Below, piece after piece: positions 1 to 7,327 of a stretch of 16,796 bases of DNA. Source of the stretch: an uncultured Microbacterium sp. (GTDB lineage: Bacteria; Actinomycetota; Actinomycetes; Actinomycetales; Microbacteriaceae); NCBI GenBank assembly GCA_947647645.1, contig CANSLE010000019.1:1-16796 (forward strand). The letters run 5' to 3'. Position numbers and translations under genes: made by a program. The first letter of the stretch is position 1. Each line of letters begins with the position of its first letter. The notes below the pieces were generated by a model that made no database searches, had not been told where the DNA came from, and saw nothing but the letters and a program-made list of their open reading frames with translations.

Positions 1-19
1 GCCGATCACGGCGGAGCCC

Positions 20-1006
20 TCAGCGCTCGAGCCAGCCGCGCAGCCGCGGGAGAGGCCAGGTCGTGACGATCCGCTCGGGCGGCACGCCGGCACGCTCGGC
101 GCGTGCCGCACCCTCGTCCAGCAGTCCGAGCTGGCCGGGGGCATGCGCGTCGGAGTCGATCGAGAACAGGCACCCTTCGCTCAGCGCCAGCGCGATGAGA
201 CCGTCGGGCGGATCCTCGCGCTCGGGCCGGGAGTTGATCTCGACCGCGACGTCGTGCGCGGCGCAGGCCGCGAACACGGCGCGCGCGTCGAAGGTCGACG
301 GCGGCCGGGTGCCACGGTCGCCGCGGACCAGGCGTCCCGTCATGTGTCCGAGGACGTTCACCTGTCCGGAGGAGACGGCGGCCACCATCCGCCGGGTCAT
401 CGGGGTGTGTTCCATGCGCAGCTTCGAGTGCACCGAGGCGACGACGACATCCAGCCGCTCCAACAATGCGCGCTCCTGGTCGAGGCGCCCGTCGTCGAGG
501 ATGTCGACCTCGATCCCGCTGAGCAGCGCGAATCGGTCGTCGGTGAAGGTCGGGACCTCGGCGAGCTGGGCGCGCAACCGCTCCGCGGTCAGCCCGTGGG
601 CCACCCGCAGCCGGGGCGAGTGATCCGTGAGCGCGAGGTACTCGTGACCGAGCGCTCGCGCCGCGTCGACCATCTCCCCGATCGAGGTGGTGCCGTCCGA
701 CCAGTTCGAGTGACAGTGCAGGTCGCCGCGCAGCTGCGCCCGCAGCGCCGAGGTCGCCGGCGCGAAGCGGGCGCGAAGCTCCGCGAGGTAAGCGGGCACC
801 TCGCCTGCCACGGCTTGCTGGATGACGCGCAACGACGAGTCGCCGATGCCGGCGCGACGGCGAAGAGCCGCGGCATCCGCCACCTCGTCGTCGGTGAGGC
901 CGGCGATCGCGGCCGCCGCCGTGCGAAAGGCCGCGGAGCGATAGCGCGATGCCCGCTCGCGCTCGAGCAGGCTCGCGATCTCGCGGAGCGCGTCGACCGG
1001 CCTCAT
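20..1006 (-). CDS. PHP-domain metal-dependent phosphoesterase, PolX-like without polymerase domain
   Basis: This 328-residue protein has a PHP (polymerase and histidinol phosphatase) domain, a fold that hydrolyses phosphoesters with a cluster of two or three metals. The metal motifs are in order: DLHCHSNWSDG at 95-105, LTDHS at 126-130, GIEVDIL at 164-170, SVHS at 191-194, GHMTGR at 220-225 and DSDAHAP at 284-290. Residues 1-90 resemble the helix-hairpin-helix N-terminus of family X DNA polymerases (RYRSAAFRTAA at 21-31), but there is no nucleotidyltransferase domain, so polymerase activity is not expected. The order PHP after HhH matches the flanks of bacterial PolX with its middle missing. 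An in-frame TAG lies directly before the ATG, so translation cannot start further upstream; no Shine-Dalgarno site is visible. The substrate is unknown. The family call is firm and the cellular role is open. Confidence 0.85.
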   Translation of the reverse strand: MRPVDALREIASLLERERASRYRSAAFRTAAAAIAGLTDDEVADAAALRRRAGIGDSSLRVIQQAVAGEVPAYLAELRARFAPATSALRAQLRGDLHCHSNWSDGTTSIGEMVDAARALGHEYLALTDHSPRLRVAHGLTAERLRAQLAEVPTFTDDRFALLSGIEVDILDDGRLDQERALLERLDVVVASVHSKLRMEHTPMTRRMVAAVSSGQVNVLGHMTGRLVRGDRGTRPPSTFDARAVFAACAAHDVAVEINSRPEREDPPDGLIALALSEGCLFSIDSDAHAPGQLGLLDEGAARAERAGVPPERIVTTWPLPRLRGWLER

Positions 1007-1025
1007 CTAGAGGCCATCATGACAG

Positions 1026-1060
1026 CGGAACGGGCCCGCGTCTGCCGCGGACCCGTTCCG
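1026..1060 (-). terminator. Rho-independent-type hairpin after the two-helix membrane protein gene
   Basis: A 15-bp stem (arms 1026-1040 and 1046-1060, five-base loop) lies 17 nt beyond the stop codon of the minus-strand gene ending at 1078. The only imperfect pair is a G-U wobble when read as minus-strand RNA, which favours that strand. There is no long T run after it, as is common for high-GC actinobacterial terminators. It separates that gene from the PHP gene, whose start is only 20 nt further on. Confidence 0.7.
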
Positions 1061-1077
1061 GAGGGGAGAGAGCGAGC

Positions 1078-1569
1078 TCAGGCTCTCGTCACGGCGGAGC
1101 GCCGGACGACGACCGGCACCGCAGCCAGTCGCGTGAGCGCAGTGCCGAAGAGGATCGACAGGATGCCGACACCCATCGCGAACGCGGCGACGCCGAAGGA
1201 CACCACCGAGGTGAACAGGGACGCACGCAGGAACGACGCGTTCATCATGGTCGCGCGCACCGGGTCATCCTTGCCGAGCTCGGCATAGGTCTTGCCGCCC
1301 GACGCCTTCATCGCGTGGTGCTGGATGATGTCCGCCTGCACGTAGGCCGTGAACGGCCCCTGGACCGTCTGACCCTGGAAGGCCATCGCGTCGTCGGGGA
1401 CGACGATGTTCTCTGCTCGCAGCTGGGTCGAGACAGTGGCCCACACGACGATGCCCACGACGATCAGGGCGATTCCGCCGAGGATGCCGAGGATGCCGGC
1501 GATCTTGACGAAGCCGACCTTCTTCTGCGGGGGTTCGAGGGTGTCTGCGGTGGCAATGTTCTCTGACAT
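1078..1569 (-). CDS. Conserved two-helix membrane protein of unknown function
   Basis: This is a 163-residue protein with a short cytoplasmic N-terminus, a first membrane helix at about 22-46, an exported loop at about 47-116 and a second helix at about 118-146, then a short basic C-terminus. The loop contains HHAM at 84-87 and GGKTYAEL at 91-98, which look conserved and could bind a ligand or metal. From memory, relatives in Microbacteriaceae are often labelled aromatic ring-opening dioxygenase LigA; nothing in this sequence resembles a dioxygenase, so I reject that name. I chose the ATG at 1569 because AAGGAGAGGA lies just upstream; an in-frame ATG or GTG further up would lack such a site. 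It has its own terminator and sits 94 nt below trpD, so it is probably a single-gene unit. Its function is unknown. Confidence 0.75.
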   Translation of the reverse strand: MSENIATADTLEPPQKKVGFVKIAGILGILGGIALIVVGIVVWATVSTQLRAENIVVPDDAMAFQGQTVQGPFTAYVQADIIQHHAMKASGGKTYAELGKDDPVRATMMNASFLRASLFTSVVSFGVAAFAMGVGILSILFGTALTRLAAVPVVVRRSAVTRA

Positions 1570-1606
1570 GGTGGGGGTCCTCTCCTTGGTGCCGGGCCGT
1601 TGCCTC

Positions 1607-1612
1607 ACGGTA
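1607..1612 (-). promoter_or_regulatory. Possible -10 box for the two-helix membrane protein gene
   Basis: TACCGT on the minus strand fits TAnnnT and would give a leader of about 30 nt that contains the AAGGAGAGGA ribosome site. No convincing -35 box is seen, so this is weak. Confidence 0.25.
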
Positions 1613-1638
1613 TCGCCCACGCCGCCGCGAGGGACAGA

Positions 1639-1670
1639 GGACGGACCAGAGAAAACCCTGTGGTCAGTCC
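1639..1670 (-). terminator. Imperfect hairpin at the trpD stop codon
   Basis: The arms GGAC.GACCA and TGGTC.GTCC pair with single mismatches (positions 1643/1666 and 1649/1660) and close with AG/CT around a six-base loop. The stem overlaps the TGA stop of trpD, and the minus-strand sequence that follows is pyrimidine-rich. It is a plausible trpD terminator but not a strong one. Confidence 0.4.
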
Positions 1671-2725
1671 ACAGCCCTCGACGTCGCCTCCACCCAGCGC
1701 GAGAGCACGTTCGCCGCGGAACCGTCGTCGATCGCCGCCGCCGCGCGATCGCGAGCCGCGGCGAGTCGCTGGACGATGGGCACCTGCACCTGCGTGGCGT
1801 CGCGGAACAGGTCGTACGACACGATGCCGGCAGCGGCGTTCAGAAGCACGATGTCGCGGACCGGACCCGCCTGCCCGTCGAGAACCCGACGGACGACCTC
1901 GGCGTTGTGCTGCGCGTCGCCTCCGCGCAGATCGTCGATGTCTGCCACGGGGATGCCGAGGTCGCGGGGATCGAGGTCGTGCTCGTGGATGTCGCCGCGG
2001 CTGATCTCCCACAGGCGGCTGTGGCCGGTCGTCGTCAACTCGTCGAGCCCGTCATCGCCACGGAACACGAGTGCGGTCGCGCCGCGCGTCCGGAACACAC
2101 CCGTGATGAGCGGCACGCGGTCGAGGGCGGCGACGCCCACGGCGTTGGCCTCCGCGCGCGCGGGGTTGCAGAGCGGGCCGAGGAAGTTGAACACCGTGGG
2201 CACCCCGAGCTCGGCACGCGTCGGACCCGCGTGGCGGAACCCGGGATGGAACGCCGACGCGAACGCGAAGGTGATCCCCACCTCGGCGAGGACCTCGGCG
2301 ACCCGCTCGGGCGCCAGGGCGAGATCGATTCCGAGCGCGCCCAGCACGTCGGACGATCCCGACGCAGAGCTCGCCGCGCGGTTCCCGTGCTTGACGACGG
2401 GGATCCCGGTCGCGGCCGCGACGATGGCAGACATCGTCGACACGTTGACGGTTCCGAACCGGTCGCCCCCGGTCCCCACGATGTCGAGCACCTCGGCCGG
2501 GACGGGAAGGGGAAGAGCGGCCTCCAGAATCGCGTCGCGGAAACCGACGATCTCGTCGACGGTCTCTCCCTTCGCCCGCAGAGCGAGCAGGAATCCGCCG
2601 AGCTGCGAAGGGGTCGCGGCTCCCTGCATCACCTGCCGCATCGCCCATGTCGACTCCGACACGCTGAGGTCGCGCCGCTCGAGCACGCTCGTGAGGATCT
2701 CGGGCCAGGAATAGAGCTCCGCCAT
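1664..2725 (-). CDS. trpD: Anthranilate phosphoribosyltransferase
   Basis: TrpD transfers phosphoribose from PRPP to anthranilate, the second step of tryptophan synthesis from chorismate. The 353-residue length is normal for the family. Visible motifs are the glycine-rich PRPP loop GTGGD at 84-88, NVST at 94-97, KHGNRA at 112-117, the anthranilate-site region HPGFRHAG at 160-167, and NFLGPLCNPA at 180-189; DDGLDEL at 224-230 holds the acidic pair that binds metal. I start it at the ATG at 2725 because MAELYSWP aligns with known N-termini and a -10 box ends 8 nt upstream. No other trp gene is in the window. It diverges from ctaE, a neighbourhood also known in Mycobacterium tuberculosis; the link to respiration looks positional rather than functional. 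Confidence 0.96.
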   Translation of the reverse strand: MAELYSWPEILTSVLERRDLSVSESTWAMRQVMQGAATPSQLGGFLLALRAKGETVDEIVGFRDAILEAALPLPVPAEVLDIVGTGGDRFGTVNVSTMSAIVAAATGIPVVKHGNRAASSASGSSDVLGALGIDLALAPERVAEVLAEVGITFAFASAFHPGFRHAGPTRAELGVPTVFNFLGPLCNPARAEANAVGVAALDRVPLITGVFRTRGATALVFRGDDGLDELTTTGHSRLWEISRGDIHEHDLDPRDLGIPVADIDDLRGGDAQHNAEVVRRVLDGQAGPVRDIVLLNAAAGIVSYDLFRDATQVQVPIVQRLAAARDRAAAAIDDGSAANVLSRWVEATSRAVD

Positions 2726-2733
2726 GAGCCCCG

Positions 2734-2739
2734 ATCCTA
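2734..2739 (-). promoter_or_regulatory. -10 box for leaderless trpD
   Basis: TAGGAT on the minus strand is followed by 8 nt and then the trpD ATG, so transcription would begin at or one base before the start codon. No clear Shine-Dalgarno or -35 box is present. This is the spacing seen in leaderless actinobacterial genes. Confidence 0.5.
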
Positions 2740-2842
2740 TCGGCACTCTGCCAGCGAACTCCCGGCCCGCATGAAGGCCCCTCCGATCCCTCCGAAAGTC
2801 GAACGCACCTTCAGTGATGCGAAAACCCGGTCCGATATCAGC

Positions 2843-2848
2843 CATAAT
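2843..2848 (+). promoter_or_regulatory. -10 box for the ctaE-qcrCAB operon, probably leaderless
   Basis: CATAAT is followed by exactly 7 nt and the GTG at 2856, which places the predicted transcript start at the start codon. There is no ribosome site before the GTG or before the in-frame ATG at 2847, which overlaps this box. No good -35 box is seen at 17 nt spacing. Confidence 0.5.
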
Positions 2849-2855
2849 GGGGAAC

Positions 2856-3491
2856 GTGACGACCACTCCAGCGACCTATTCCCAAGCCTTGCGCTCCGTC
2901 AAGCGGCCGGATCCGGTCGCCGTCGGCACCATCGTCTGGCTCGGCAGCGAGGTCATGTTCTTCGCGGGTCTGTTCGCGATCTACTTCACGCTGCGCAATG
3001 CCTCCCCCGAGCTGTGGGCCCAGAGCACAGGCAACCTGAACGTGCCGTTCGCGGCCCTGAACACCGGCATCCTGGTGCTGTCGTCGTTCACCGCCCAGGC
3101 CGGTGTGTTCGCCGCCGAGCGCTTCCAGTCCTACCGCAGCGGCTCCTTCTGGCAGTTCCGTCAGTGGGGCATGGTCGAGTGGTTCTTCCTCACCTTCCTC
3201 ATGGGCGCGGTGTTCGTCTCGGGCCAGGTGTGGGAGTACGCCACCCTCGTCGCCGAGGGCCTCCCGATCAGCGCGAACTCCTACGCGTCGGCCTTCTACA
3301 TCACCACCGGTTTCCATGCGCTGCACGTCACCGGCGGTCTGCTGGCCTTCCTCCTGGTCATCGGCCGCGCCTACGCGGTCAAGAACTTCGGACGCAAGGA
3401 GATGACGTCCGCGATCGTCGTGTCGTACTACTGGCACTTCGTCGACGTGGTGTGGATCGTCCTGTTCTTCGTCATCTACGTCGTCAAGTGA
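2856..3491 (+). CDS. ctaE: Cytochrome aa3 oxidase subunit III
   Basis: CtaE is a membrane subunit of the terminal oxidase that stabilises subunit I and its proton uptake. The 211 residues form five membrane helices at about 21-45, 64-86, 106-126, 147-172 and 190-209. The five-helix form is normal in Actinobacteria; the first two helices of the seven-helix form are absent. Landmarks are the buried glutamate in SEVMFF (E32), FHALHV at 153-158 and YWHFVDVVW at 192-200. I prefer the GTG at 2856 because it lies 7 nt after a -10 box. The ATG at 2847 in the same frame would add three residues and cannot be excluded. It leads the operon ctaE-qcrC-qcrA-qcrB, so the oxidase subunit is made with the bc1 complex it binds. 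Confidence 0.95.
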   Translation: MTTTPATYSQALRSVKRPDPVAVGTIVWLGSEVMFFAGLFAIYFTLRNASPELWAQSTGNLNVPFAALNTGILVLSSFTAQAGVFAAERFQSYRSGSFWQFRQWGMVEWFFLTFLMGAVFVSGQVWEYATLVAEGLPISANSYASAFYITTGFHALHVTGGLLAFLLVIGRAYAVKNFGRKEMTSAIVVSYYWHFVDVVWIVLFFVIYVVK

Positions 3492-3511
3492 GAGCGGAGC
3501 TGAGTTCCTCC

Positions 3512-4312
3512 ATGGCATCCAAGACCCCCCGCCCGAAAACCGGGCGTCGCAGCAAGTGGGCTGCGGCCGCGCTCATCGGCGCCGGCCTGCTCGTCACCGG
3601 AGGCGTCTACGCCGGCGCGTCGGCTGCGATGGCGGCGACCGAGCCGACCGCGGCGTCCACGACGCTGACCGTCGACGACGGCAAGAAGCTCTTCCAGGCC
3701 AACTGCGCGACCTGCCACGGCCTCAACATGGAGGGTACGGTCGACGGCCCGTCGCTGTACGGCGTCGGCGAGCTCGCGGTCGAGTTCCAGATGTCGACCG
3801 GCCGCATGCCTCTGCAGATGCAGGGGCCGCAGGCTCCGCAGAAGCCGCCGCAGTTCACCGAGGACCAGGTCAAGGCGATCGCGGCCTGGGTCCAGTCCGT
3901 CGCGCCCGGCCCCACCTACCCCGATGCCCGCATCCTCGACGGCAAGGGCGACGTCGCCAACGGTGCTGAGCTCTTCCGCATCAACTGCGCGATGTGCCAC
4001 AACGTCGCCGCCGCCGGTGGGGCGCTCACCGAGGGCAAGTACGCGCCCGCGCTGACGAAGACCAGCCCCCTGCACATCTACGCAGCCATGGTCACCGGAC
4101 CCCAGAACATGCCGGTGTTCAACAACATGACCATCACCCCGGACGAGAAGCGCGACATCATCTCGTCGTTGATGTACCTGCAGGAGAACGAGTCGGCCGG
4201 AGGGTTCAGCCTCGGCTCGCTCGGCCCGGTCTCGGAGGGACTGTTCATCTGGATCTTCGGCATCGGCGCTCTCATCGGCATCACCGTGTGGATCACGGCG
4301 AAGTCGAACTGA
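3512..4312 (+). CDS. qcrC: Di-haem cytochrome c subunit of the bc1 complex
   Basis: QcrC carries electrons from the Rieske protein to the CuA site of the oxidase, replacing cytochrome c1 plus a soluble cytochrome c. The 266 residues contain a signal-anchor helix at about 16-36, two haem c sites, CATCH at 65-69 and CAMCH at 159-163, and a C-terminal membrane anchor at about 243-262. Likely axial methionines are M99 in GRMP and M200 in NMPVF; this is inferred from position. The ATG at 3512 is 20 nt after ctaE. An in-frame GTG at 3488 overlaps the ctaE stop as GTGA and would add eight residues, so coupled initiation there is a real alternative. The di-haem form is characteristic of Actinobacteria and supports a fixed bc1-aa3 supercomplex. 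Confidence 0.96.
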   Translation: MASKTPRPKTGRRSKWAAAALIGAGLLVTGGVYAGASAAMAATEPTAASTTLTVDDGKKLFQANCATCHGLNMEGTVDGPSLYGVGELAVEFQMSTGRMPLQMQGPQAPQKPPQFTEDQVKAIAAWVQSVAPGPTYPDARILDGKGDVANGAELFRINCAMCHNVAAAGGALTEGKYAPALTKTSPLHIYAAMVTGPQNMPVFNNMTITPDEKRDIISSLMYLQENESAGGFSLGSLGPVSEGLFIWIFGIGALIGITVWITAKSN

Positions 4313-4358
4313 TCGGGCACACGTGGACAACGGCACTGACGTAGGGAACGGACGCGAC

Positions 4359-5438
4359 ATGGCACACGAGGAAGACGCACTCGAGCACGAGAGGGCCTCA
4401 TGGAAGCCCTCTCCCGGGCTCGCCGTCGCCGTCCCCGACCCCGTACAGAACCCGGGCCTCCCGCCGCACCGGGAGCGCATCACCGACAAGGATCCGGCCG
4501 CGATGCAGCGCGCGGTCCGCACGGTCTACACCCTGTTCTACCTCTCCCTCGCGGGCAGCATCTGGGCGGTCGCCGCTTACATGCTCTTCCCGATCGAGAG
4601 CGGCCGGATCATCGACATCCGCCACAACAACCTCTTCATCGGCCTGGGCATCGCGCTCGCACTGCTCGCCATCGGCATCGGTGCGATCCACTGGTCCAAG
4701 GCCGTGATGAGCGACAAAGAGTACATCGAGCCGCGTCACGCGACGCGCGGACGCGACGTCACCCGTGAGGGCGCGGTCGAGGTCTTCCGCGCGGCGAACG
4801 AGGAGTCCGGTTTCGGCCGCCGTACGGCCATCCGCGGCTCGTTGATCGCCGCTCTGGTGGCCTCGATCCTGCCCGGTATCACGCTCTTTCGCGGGCTCGC
4901 CCCCGAGTCCAGCGCGGCGCGCCCGAATGCCGGCGACCCGGTCGCCCTGCTCAGCCACACCATGTGGAAGAAGGGCGAGCGCCTCGCGCACGACCCGACC
5001 GGTGAGCCGATCCGCGCCGCCGACCTGACGCTCGGCTCGGCCGTGCACGTGATCCCGCAGTCGCTCGCGAAGGTCAGTCACCACGACGGCTACCTGGAGG
5101 AGAAGGCGAAGGCGATCGTCCTGCTCATGCGCCTGCTGCCCGAGCAGCTGGTCGAGGCGGAGAACCGCAAGGACTGGTCGTACAACGGCATCGTCGCCTA
5201 CTCCAAGGTCTGCACGCACGTCGGATGCCCCGTCGCGCTCTACGAACAGCAGACCCACCACCTCCTCTGCCCCTGCCACCAGTCGCAGTTCGACGTGACC
5301 CATGGTGCCGCCGTGATCTTCGGACCCGCCGCCCGGCCCCTGCCGCAGCTTCCGATCACCGTGGATGCCGAGGGCTACCTCATCGCGAAGAGCGACTTCA
5401 CCGAACCCGTCGGCCCGAGCTTCTGGGAGCGCCATTGA
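4359..5438 (+). CDS. qcrA: Rieske iron-sulfur subunit of the bc1 complex
   Basis: QcrA takes an electron from quinol at the Qo site and hands it to QcrC through a [2Fe-2S] cluster. The 359 residues comprise a cytoplasmic N-terminus, three membrane helices at about 54-76, 92-111 and 160-176, and an exported Rieske domain. The cluster motifs are CTHVGC at 285-290 and CPCHQS at 304-309, with the two cysteines and two histidines that bind iron plus the disulfide cysteines. GRRTAIRG at 153-160 before helix 3 contains a twin arginine, as in the Streptomyces homologue that uses Sec for helices 1-2 and Tat for the last. I start at the ATG at 4359, after GGGAACGGA; an in-frame GTG at 4323 would add 12 residues. 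Its stop overlaps the qcrB start. Confidence 0.95.
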   Translation: MAHEEDALEHERASWKPSPGLAVAVPDPVQNPGLPPHRERITDKDPAAMQRAVRTVYTLFYLSLAGSIWAVAAYMLFPIESGRIIDIRHNNLFIGLGIALALLAIGIGAIHWSKAVMSDKEYIEPRHATRGRDVTREGAVEVFRAANEESGFGRRTAIRGSLIAALVASILPGITLFRGLAPESSAARPNAGDPVALLSHTMWKKGERLAHDPTGEPIRAADLTLGSAVHVIPQSLAKVSHHDGYLEEKAKAIVLLMRLLPEQLVEAENRKDWSYNGIVAYSKVCTHVGCPVALYEQQTHHLLCPCHQSQFDVTHGAAVIFGPAARPLPQLPITVDAEGYLIAKSDFTEPVGPSFWERH

Positions 5439-7252
5439 GCACCGCGACTGTCACCGAGACAGGCCCTGACACCAGCCACCCCCAGGCGAACCGCGACGAG
5501 AAGCCGCTCGGCGGACGTTTCGTCGCCGGCGCGGCCAACTACATCGACGAACGCACGAGCATCTCGGGCCTCGTCAAGGAGCTGGGACGCAAGATCTTCC
5601 CCGACCACTGGTCGTTCATGCTCGGCGAGATCGCGCTGTGGAGTTTCGTCGTCGTCCTTCTGTCGGGTACCTTCCTGACGTTCTTCTTCCAGGCATCCAT
5701 GGTCGAGACGCACTACAACGGCGCATTCCTGCCGCTGCGCGGCGTCGAGATGTCGGCCGCCCTCGACTCCACGCTGCGACTGTCGTTCGACATCCGCGGC
5801 GGCCTGCTCGTCCGCCAGATCCACCACTGGGCGGCCCTCGTGTTCGTGGCCGGCATCGGTGTGCACATGCTGCGTGTCTTCTTCACCGGCGCCTTCCGCA
5901 AGCCGCGCGAGCTCAACTGGGTGATCGGATTCGTGCTGTTCATCCTCGCGATGGCCGAAGGCTTCACGGGCTACTCGCTCCCCGACGACCTGCTGTCGGG
6001 CAACGGTCTGCGCATCATCGACGGCATGATCAAGGGCATCCCCCTGATCGGCACCTGGACCTCCTTCCTCCTCTTCGGAGGAGAGTTCCCGGGCACACAG
6101 ATCGTCGGCCGCCTGTACACCCTGCACATCCTGTTGCTGCCGGCCATCCTCGTGGCCCTGCTCGCGGTGCACCTCATGCTGATGATCGTCAACAAGCACA
6201 CCCAGTTCGCCGGTCCCGGCCGCACGAACAGCAACGTCGTGGGCTTCCCGATGATGCCGGTGTACATGTCGAAGATGGGCGGCTTCTTCTTCATCACGTT
6301 CGGCGTGATCGTCCTCATCGCCTCGCTGTTCACGATCAACCCGATCTGGAACTACGGGCCCTACGACCCGTCCCCCGTCTCGGCCGGCACGCAGCCGGAC
6401 TGGTACATCGGCTTCGCGGACGGCGCCCTGCGCCTCGTGCCTCCGCATCTGGAGGCCGTGTTCTGGGACCGCACCTGGTCGTTCAACATCCTCATCCCGC
6501 TGGTCGCGCTCGGGCTGTTCATCGTGCTCGTCGCCATCTACCCCTTCATCGAGGCGTGGATCACGGGCGACAAGCGCGAACACCACATCGCGCAGCGCCC
6601 CCGCAACGCGGCGACGCGCACGGCGATCGGCGCCGCCGGCGTCACCTTCTACGCGGTGCTGTGGGCTGCGGCATCCTCCGATATCATCGCGACCCACTTC
6701 TGGCTCACGATGGAAGGCGTCATCCACACGCTCCAGGCGCTGCTGTTCGTGGGACCCGTGGTCACGTACTTCATCACGAAGCGCATCTGCATCGCGCTCC
6801 AGAAGAAGGACCGCGAGATCGCGATCCACGGATACGAGTCCGGTCGGATCGTCCGCCTTCCCGGCGGCGAGTACATCGAGGTCCACCAGCCCGTGGATCA
6901 GTACGAGATCGTCAAGCTCGTCGATTTCGAGACCAACCAGCCGCTCGTCGTCCGCCCCAATGACCAGGGCCGCATCCCCTGGCACGAGAACGTCCGCGCG
7001 TCGCTGTCGCGGTGGTTCTTCGAAGATCGCCTGGCACCCGTCACGCAGACGGAGCTCGAGGAGGCGCGCGCGCACCAGCACCACACGCTGGCGCAGGTCG
7101 CCACCGAAGAGGATGCCGAGATCCAGGGCATGCACGAGCGGGCGGGAGTCCCCGACGCCCCGCACCACCCGATCGACGACGGCAGCCGCAGCGAGACCGC
7201 CGTCCGCCCATCGAACGTGATCGTCCCCGACGAGGACGACAAGAAGAACTGA
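5435..7252 (+). CDS. qcrB: Cytochrome b subunit of the bc1 complex
   Basis: QcrB oxidises menaquinol and passes electrons through two b haems across the membrane. The haem ligands are H130 and H144 in helix B and H231 and H246 in helix D; the 15-residue step in helix D is the Gram-positive and b6 pattern. The Qo-site motif is PDWY at 321-324, in place of mitochondrial PEWY. The last membrane helix ends near 449 and about 155 cytoplasmic residues follow, ending in a histidine-rich and acidic tail. The start is TTG at 5435, which overlaps the qcrA stop as TTGA and has GGGAG 5 nt upstream; no better start is near. The 605 residues are somewhat long for the family because of the tail. A terminator follows 20 nt later. 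Confidence 0.96.
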   Translation: MSTATVTETGPDTSHPQANRDEKPLGGRFVAGAANYIDERTSISGLVKELGRKIFPDHWSFMLGEIALWSFVVVLLSGTFLTFFFQASMVETHYNGAFLPLRGVEMSAALDSTLRLSFDIRGGLLVRQIHHWAALVFVAGIGVHMLRVFFTGAFRKPRELNWVIGFVLFILAMAEGFTGYSLPDDLLSGNGLRIIDGMIKGIPLIGTWTSFLLFGGEFPGTQIVGRLYTLHILLLPAILVALLAVHLMLMIVNKHTQFAGPGRTNSNVVGFPMMPVYMSKMGGFFFITFGVIVLIASLFTINPIWNYGPYDPSPVSAGTQPDWYIGFADGALRLVPPHLEAVFWDRTWSFNILIPLVALGLFIVLVAIYPFIEAWITGDKREHHIAQRPRNAATRTAIGAAGVTFYAVLWAAASSDIIATHFWLTMEGVIHTLQALLFVGPVVTYFITKRICIALQKKDREIAIHGYESGRIVRLPGGEYIEVHQPVDQYEIVKLVDFETNQPLVVRPNDQGRIPWHENVRASLSRWFFEDRLAPVTQTELEEARAHQHHTLAQVATEEDAEIQGMHERAGVPDAPHHPIDDGSRSETAVRPSNVIVPDEDDKKN

Positions 7253-7272
7253 CGCCACACGTCGGCAGTCAC

Positions 7273-7308
7273 GCGGCGAGGAGAGACCGTTCCGGTCCTC
7301 CTCGCCGC
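7273..7308 (+). terminator. Terminator hairpin of ctaE-qcrCAB
   Basis: An 11-bp perfect outer stem (7273-7283 with 7298-7308) continues into a 5-bp inner stem (7285-7289 with 7293-7297) across one bulged A, with a TTC loop. TTCTTCGTT follows on the plus strand. It lies 20 nt after the qcrB stop. The stem is symmetric, so it may also stop transcripts arriving from the convergent phosphatase gene, although no T-rich stretch follows on that strand. Confidence 0.8.
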
Positions 7309-7327
7309 TTCTTCGTTCGCGTCGCGT

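Noticed and set aside
2856..3491. ctaE looked short compared with seven-helix subunit III
   Set aside because: Five helices are normal for the actinobacterial subunit; it is not truncated.
1406..3511. Large N-terminal extension in frame with qcrC, which would fuse it to upstream sequence
   Set aside because: It runs antisense through trpD and out of frame through ctaE. The signal-anchor helix and haem motifs begin only after 3512.
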